Positions 61,894 through 64,000 of a stretch of 64,000 nt of DNA are shown here, one piece after another. The position numbers and the translations under genes are program-made. The notes beneath the pieces were generated by a model. It was not told where the DNA came from. It saw only the letters and a program-made list of their open reading frames with translations, and made no database searches. The stretch comes from Oxalobacteraceae bacterium OTU3CINTB1. Lineage in GTDB: Bacteria; Pseudomonadota; Gammaproteobacteria; Burkholderiales; Burkholderiaceae_D. How positions within the stretch are numbered: position 1 is the stretch's first letter; every line of letters begins with the position of its first letter. The stretch covers positions 2,790,001 to 2,854,000 of the forward strand of contig CP099652.1 of NCBI GenBank assembly GCA_024123955.1. Reading direction: 5' to 3'.

Positions 61894-62697
61894 ATGTCTA
61901 GCGCCACACTGTCAGTTAATGACGCATACCAGACCGACCAGGTTGACGCAGTAGCGTTGAGTGCTGGATTCGCCACTTCCTACCTGAACGCAGCAGCGGC
62001 CAAACCGGCCGGCTGGCTGCGCAGCCCCGGCGCCGCCGGCACGGTGCTGGTGCATGGTGCGGCGCTGCTGGCCATCTGGAGCTTCTCCAGCGCTGTCGTT
62101 AAACCTGCGGTGACGCCGCCGGTGGTGGAGTTGATCCGATTGCAGCCGGAGCCCAAGAAAGAACTGGCGCCGCCAAAACCGGAGCCGGTGAAGGAAAAAC
62201 CGGTGCAACTGGCGCCGCCCAAACCGGTGGCCCAGCCCTTGCCCACGCCGAAGACGGTGGAGACTTCGGCCGAGAAAGCCGAGACCTACACGCCGCCCGC
62301 GCCGCCGGTACAGGCAGCGCCCATCGGGCCGGTGACGCCCGTGGCGCCGGCGCCGCCGCAGCCGCCAGCTCCCGCGCCGGTTGCCGCCGCGCCCAGGCAA
62401 ATCAGCACCGAAGGCATTCCGACCGATTATGTGAACCAGGTCTACTCCCGTATCAACAGCAATGCCGATTATCCGCGCGAAGCGAAGATGCGCCGCCAGC
62501 AGGGCAAGGTCGGCTACCGCCTGACCCTCAACCCGCAGGGCGCGCTGATCTCCTTCGATATCCAGCCGTCCGGCGTGGAAGCGCTGGACGAGGCGGCGCG
62601 TGACGCGATTCGGCGCGCGGCGCCATTCCCCCGGTTGCCCGATCTGGGCGGCAGCACTTATCTGCTGGCCGGGAACATCGTCTTCAAAATTAACTAG
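61894..62697 (+). CDS. tonB: TonB-family energy transducer
   Basis: The 267-residue protein has one N-terminal membrane helix (about residues 48-66, AGTVLVHGAALLAIWSFSS), a long proline/lysine-rich periplasmic stretch and a C-terminal TonB domain (YPREAKMRRQQGKVGYRLTL, GVEALDEAARDAIRRAAPF). The ATG has a strong AAAGGAGG site. It heads the tonB-exbB-exbD end of the organosulfur operon, supplying energy to a dedicated receptor. Confidence 0.92.
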   Translation: MSSATLSVNDAYQTDQVDAVALSAGFATSYLNAAAAKPAGWLRSPGAAGTVLVHGAALLAIWSFSSAVVKPAVTPPVVELIRLQPEPKKELAPPKPEPVKEKPVQLAPPKPVAQPLPTPKTVETSAEKAETYTPPAPPVQAAPIGPVTPVAPAPPQPPAPAPVAAAPRQISTEGIPTDYVNQVYSRINSNADYPREAKMRRQQGKVGYRLTLNPQGALISFDIQPSGVEALDEAARDAIRRAAPFPRLPDLGGSTYLLAGNIVFKIN

Positions 62698-62711
62698 TCA
62701 AGGAAAACGCC

Positions 62712-63515
62712 ATGAGTGCTACCCAAGTTGTCGCCCAGTCTGTCGCCCATCTCTCGCCGTTGCAGCTGTTCGAGCAGGCCGACTTTATCGTTAAATCCAT
62801 CATGGTGGTGCTGGTGCTGGTGCTGGCGTCGCTCGCCAGCTGGGGCGTCATCATCGACAAGATGTTGCGCTTTTCTCGCCTGCGCCGACATGCCATCGCC
62901 TGGACCGGCGCGCTGGCGGGACAGCGCTCGCTAACGCGGCTGGCGCAGGCTCTCAAGCAAAATACGCAGGACCCGTTCGCGCGCATCTATCACGCCATCG
63001 TCGACGAGTGGAATACCAGCCATCGCCAGCATCTGCATGTCGACGCGGCGGGTCGCGACAGCCTGAAGGAACGCATCAACCGCGTGGGGCAGATCAGCAG
63101 CAATGTCGAGGTGGAGGAACTGCAAAAAGGCTTGTCGATACTGGCGACGGTCGGCTCGGTCGCACCCTTCGTCGGCCTGTTCGGTACCGTGTGGGGCATC
63201 ATGAACGCATTCCAGGGCATCGCCGCCAGTAACAGCACCAGCCTGGCCGTGGTGGCGCCGGGCATCGCGGAGGCTTTGTTCGCCACCGCGCTGGGCCTGG
63301 TGGCCGCGATTCCCGCCGTCGTCGCCTACAACCGTGCCTCCGGTGACTTGAACAGTTACGCCGCCCGCCTTTCCACCCTGGTCGGACTGGTGGAGGTGCA
63401 GCTGTCACGCCAACTGGAAGCGGGGGAGGCGTTGGTGGAGACTATCGAGGCCGCGCCGGCCAAGGCCGACCGCGCCGCACGCAACATCACGCCGCTGGCG
63501 GCGCAGGGAGTCTGA
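62712..63515 (+). CDS. exbB: ExbB/MotA/TolQ family proton channel
   Basis: The 267-residue membrane protein has three helices and the ExbB motifs: KGLSILATVGSVAPFVGLFGTVWGI and LAVVAPGIAEALFATALGLVAAIPAVVAYN (in parts). It forms the proton-driven motor with ExbD and TonB. It begins 14 bp after tonB and ends 1 bp before exbD. Confidence 0.94.
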   Translation: MSATQVVAQSVAHLSPLQLFEQADFIVKSIMVVLVLVLASLASWGVIIDKMLRFSRLRRHAIAWTGALAGQRSLTRLAQALKQNTQDPFARIYHAIVDEWNTSHRQHLHVDAAGRDSLKERINRVGQISSNVEVEELQKGLSILATVGSVAPFVGLFGTVWGIMNAFQGIAASNSTSLAVVAPGIAEALFATALGLVAAIPAVVAYNRASGDLNSYAARLSTLVGLVEVQLSRQLEAGEALVETIEAAPAKADRAARNITPLAAQGV

Positions 63516-63516
63516 C

Positions 63517-63939
63517 ATGGGCGTTCGTTTATCTTCAGGTCCGGCACACCGGCCAGGTCCGGTCAGCGATATCAACGTCACGCCGCTGGTCGATGTCATG
63601 CTGGTGCTGCTGATCGTGTTCATGGTGGCGGCGCCGATGATGACGGCCGGCGTCAAGGTCGATCTGCCGACTTCCAGCGCGAAGCCGCTGGAGGAGCCCA
63701 AGCCGCCTATCGTCGTCAGCATCGACGCCAGCGGCACGGTCTTCGTCAACCAGACCGCCGCCACGCCGGACACGCTGCTGCCGCTGATGGCGCAGGAGGC
63801 CGCCGGCGACAAGGAGCGCCGCATCCACCTTCGCGGCGATCAGGCGCTGGCCTACGGCCGCATCGTCAAGACCATGGGAACCCTGAACGACGCCGGCTAC
63901 GCCCGCATCGCGCTGGTTTCGGAAGCGCCCGCGCCCTAA
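63517..63939 (+). CDS. exbD: ExbD family biopolymer transport protein
   Basis: The 140-residue protein has a single helix (PLVDVMLVLLIVFMVAAPMM) with the key aspartate of the ExbD motif DINVTPLVDVMLVLL and a periplasmic domain. It completes the TonB-ExbBD unit. The next gene starts 28 bp later. Confidence 0.94.
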   Translation: MGVRLSSGPAHRPGPVSDINVTPLVDVMLVLLIVFMVAAPMMTAGVKVDLPTSSAKPLEEPKPPIVVSIDASGTVFVNQTAATPDTLLPLMAQEAAGDKERRIHLRGDQALAYGRIVKTMGTLNDAGYARIALVSEAPAP

Positions 63940-63967
63940 ACACCTACAAATCAAAGAGGCTGGAAAA

Positions 63968-64000
63968 ATGGATTCGATCACTTCGAAGGGCGACGCTCGC
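63968..64000 (+). CDS. Start of the next gene (truncated by window end)
   Basis: An ATG at 63968, with an AGAGGCTGGA-type ribosome site upstream, opens a frame reading MDSITSKGDAR that continues past the window edge. Only 11 codons are visible, so no function can be assigned; it may belong to the exbD operon. Confidence 0.5.
   Translation, partial: MDSITSKGDAR

Overview
This 64 kb window is GC-rich chromosomal DNA from a Gram-negative betaproteobacterium, most likely Burkholderiales and probably Oxalobacteraceae (Massilia/Duganella type). That placement is an inference from several signs: Burkholderiales-type trimeric porins, five TonB-dependent receptors (TBDRs), DUF3606 small proteins, a DUF3649/PepSY/DUF3325 iron-uptake gene set, and a beta-ketoadipate pathway under IclR and AraC regulators. 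No tRNA, rRNA, CRISPR array, transposase or prophage gene was seen. Coding density is about 90 percent.

Layout. (1) 1-5034: the 3' end of a TBDR, an M23 peptidase, a MarR regulator divergent from a siderophore-interacting flavin reductase, a DUF3313 lipoprotein divergent from a TetR regulator, and a small unknown protein. (2) 5168-14413: a carbohydrate-acid locus with two LacI-type operators, gluconokinase, a TBDR, a GntP permease, a large exported protein (two pectin-lyase-like beta-helices plus an SMP-30-like beta-propeller) and an exported esterase. It reads as outer-membrane import, lactone or polymer processing, inner-membrane import and phosphorylation of gluconate or a related aldonate. 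(3) 14439-19377: a siderophore receptor behind a strong Fur box, with PepSY and small membrane partners, bracketed by two paralogous DUF3606 genes.

(4) 19548-43616: an aromatic-acid catabolic island. It holds pcaIJF, a LivHMGF ABC importer with two separate periplasmic binding proteins, a porin, vanAB, a dctA-porin pair, pcaHGB, a pcaC-pcaD gene fusion and pobA. Regulators are PcaR, two other local transcription factors of IclR and AraC type, a MarR and an RpiR protein. Vanillate and 4-hydroxybenzoate both converge on protocatechuate, and every step from protocatechuate to succinyl-CoA and acetyl-CoA is encoded here. Two PcaR boxes with identical geometry precede the porin and pcaI.

(5) 43617-48984: a palindrome-dense spacer, a Crp-like regulator, then a TBDR-desaturase-PhnD-like set of unknown purpose. 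(6) 49114-64000: an organosulfur or amine acquisition region. It has an SsuA-like binding protein, a Tat-exported amine or amino-acid oxidase, an exported RidA protein, a TBDR and a LysR regulator. These are followed by a long operon of ssuC, ssuB, a DszC/SfnB-like flavoprotein, an SsuD-like monooxygenase, a 2-hydroxyacid dehydrogenase, a class II aldolase and tonB-exbB-exbD. A 42-bp promoter module, 34/42 identical, sits both upstream of the oxidase (between it and the SsuA-like gene) and upstream of ssuC, linking the two halves. REP-like palindromes lie only between convergent gene ends.
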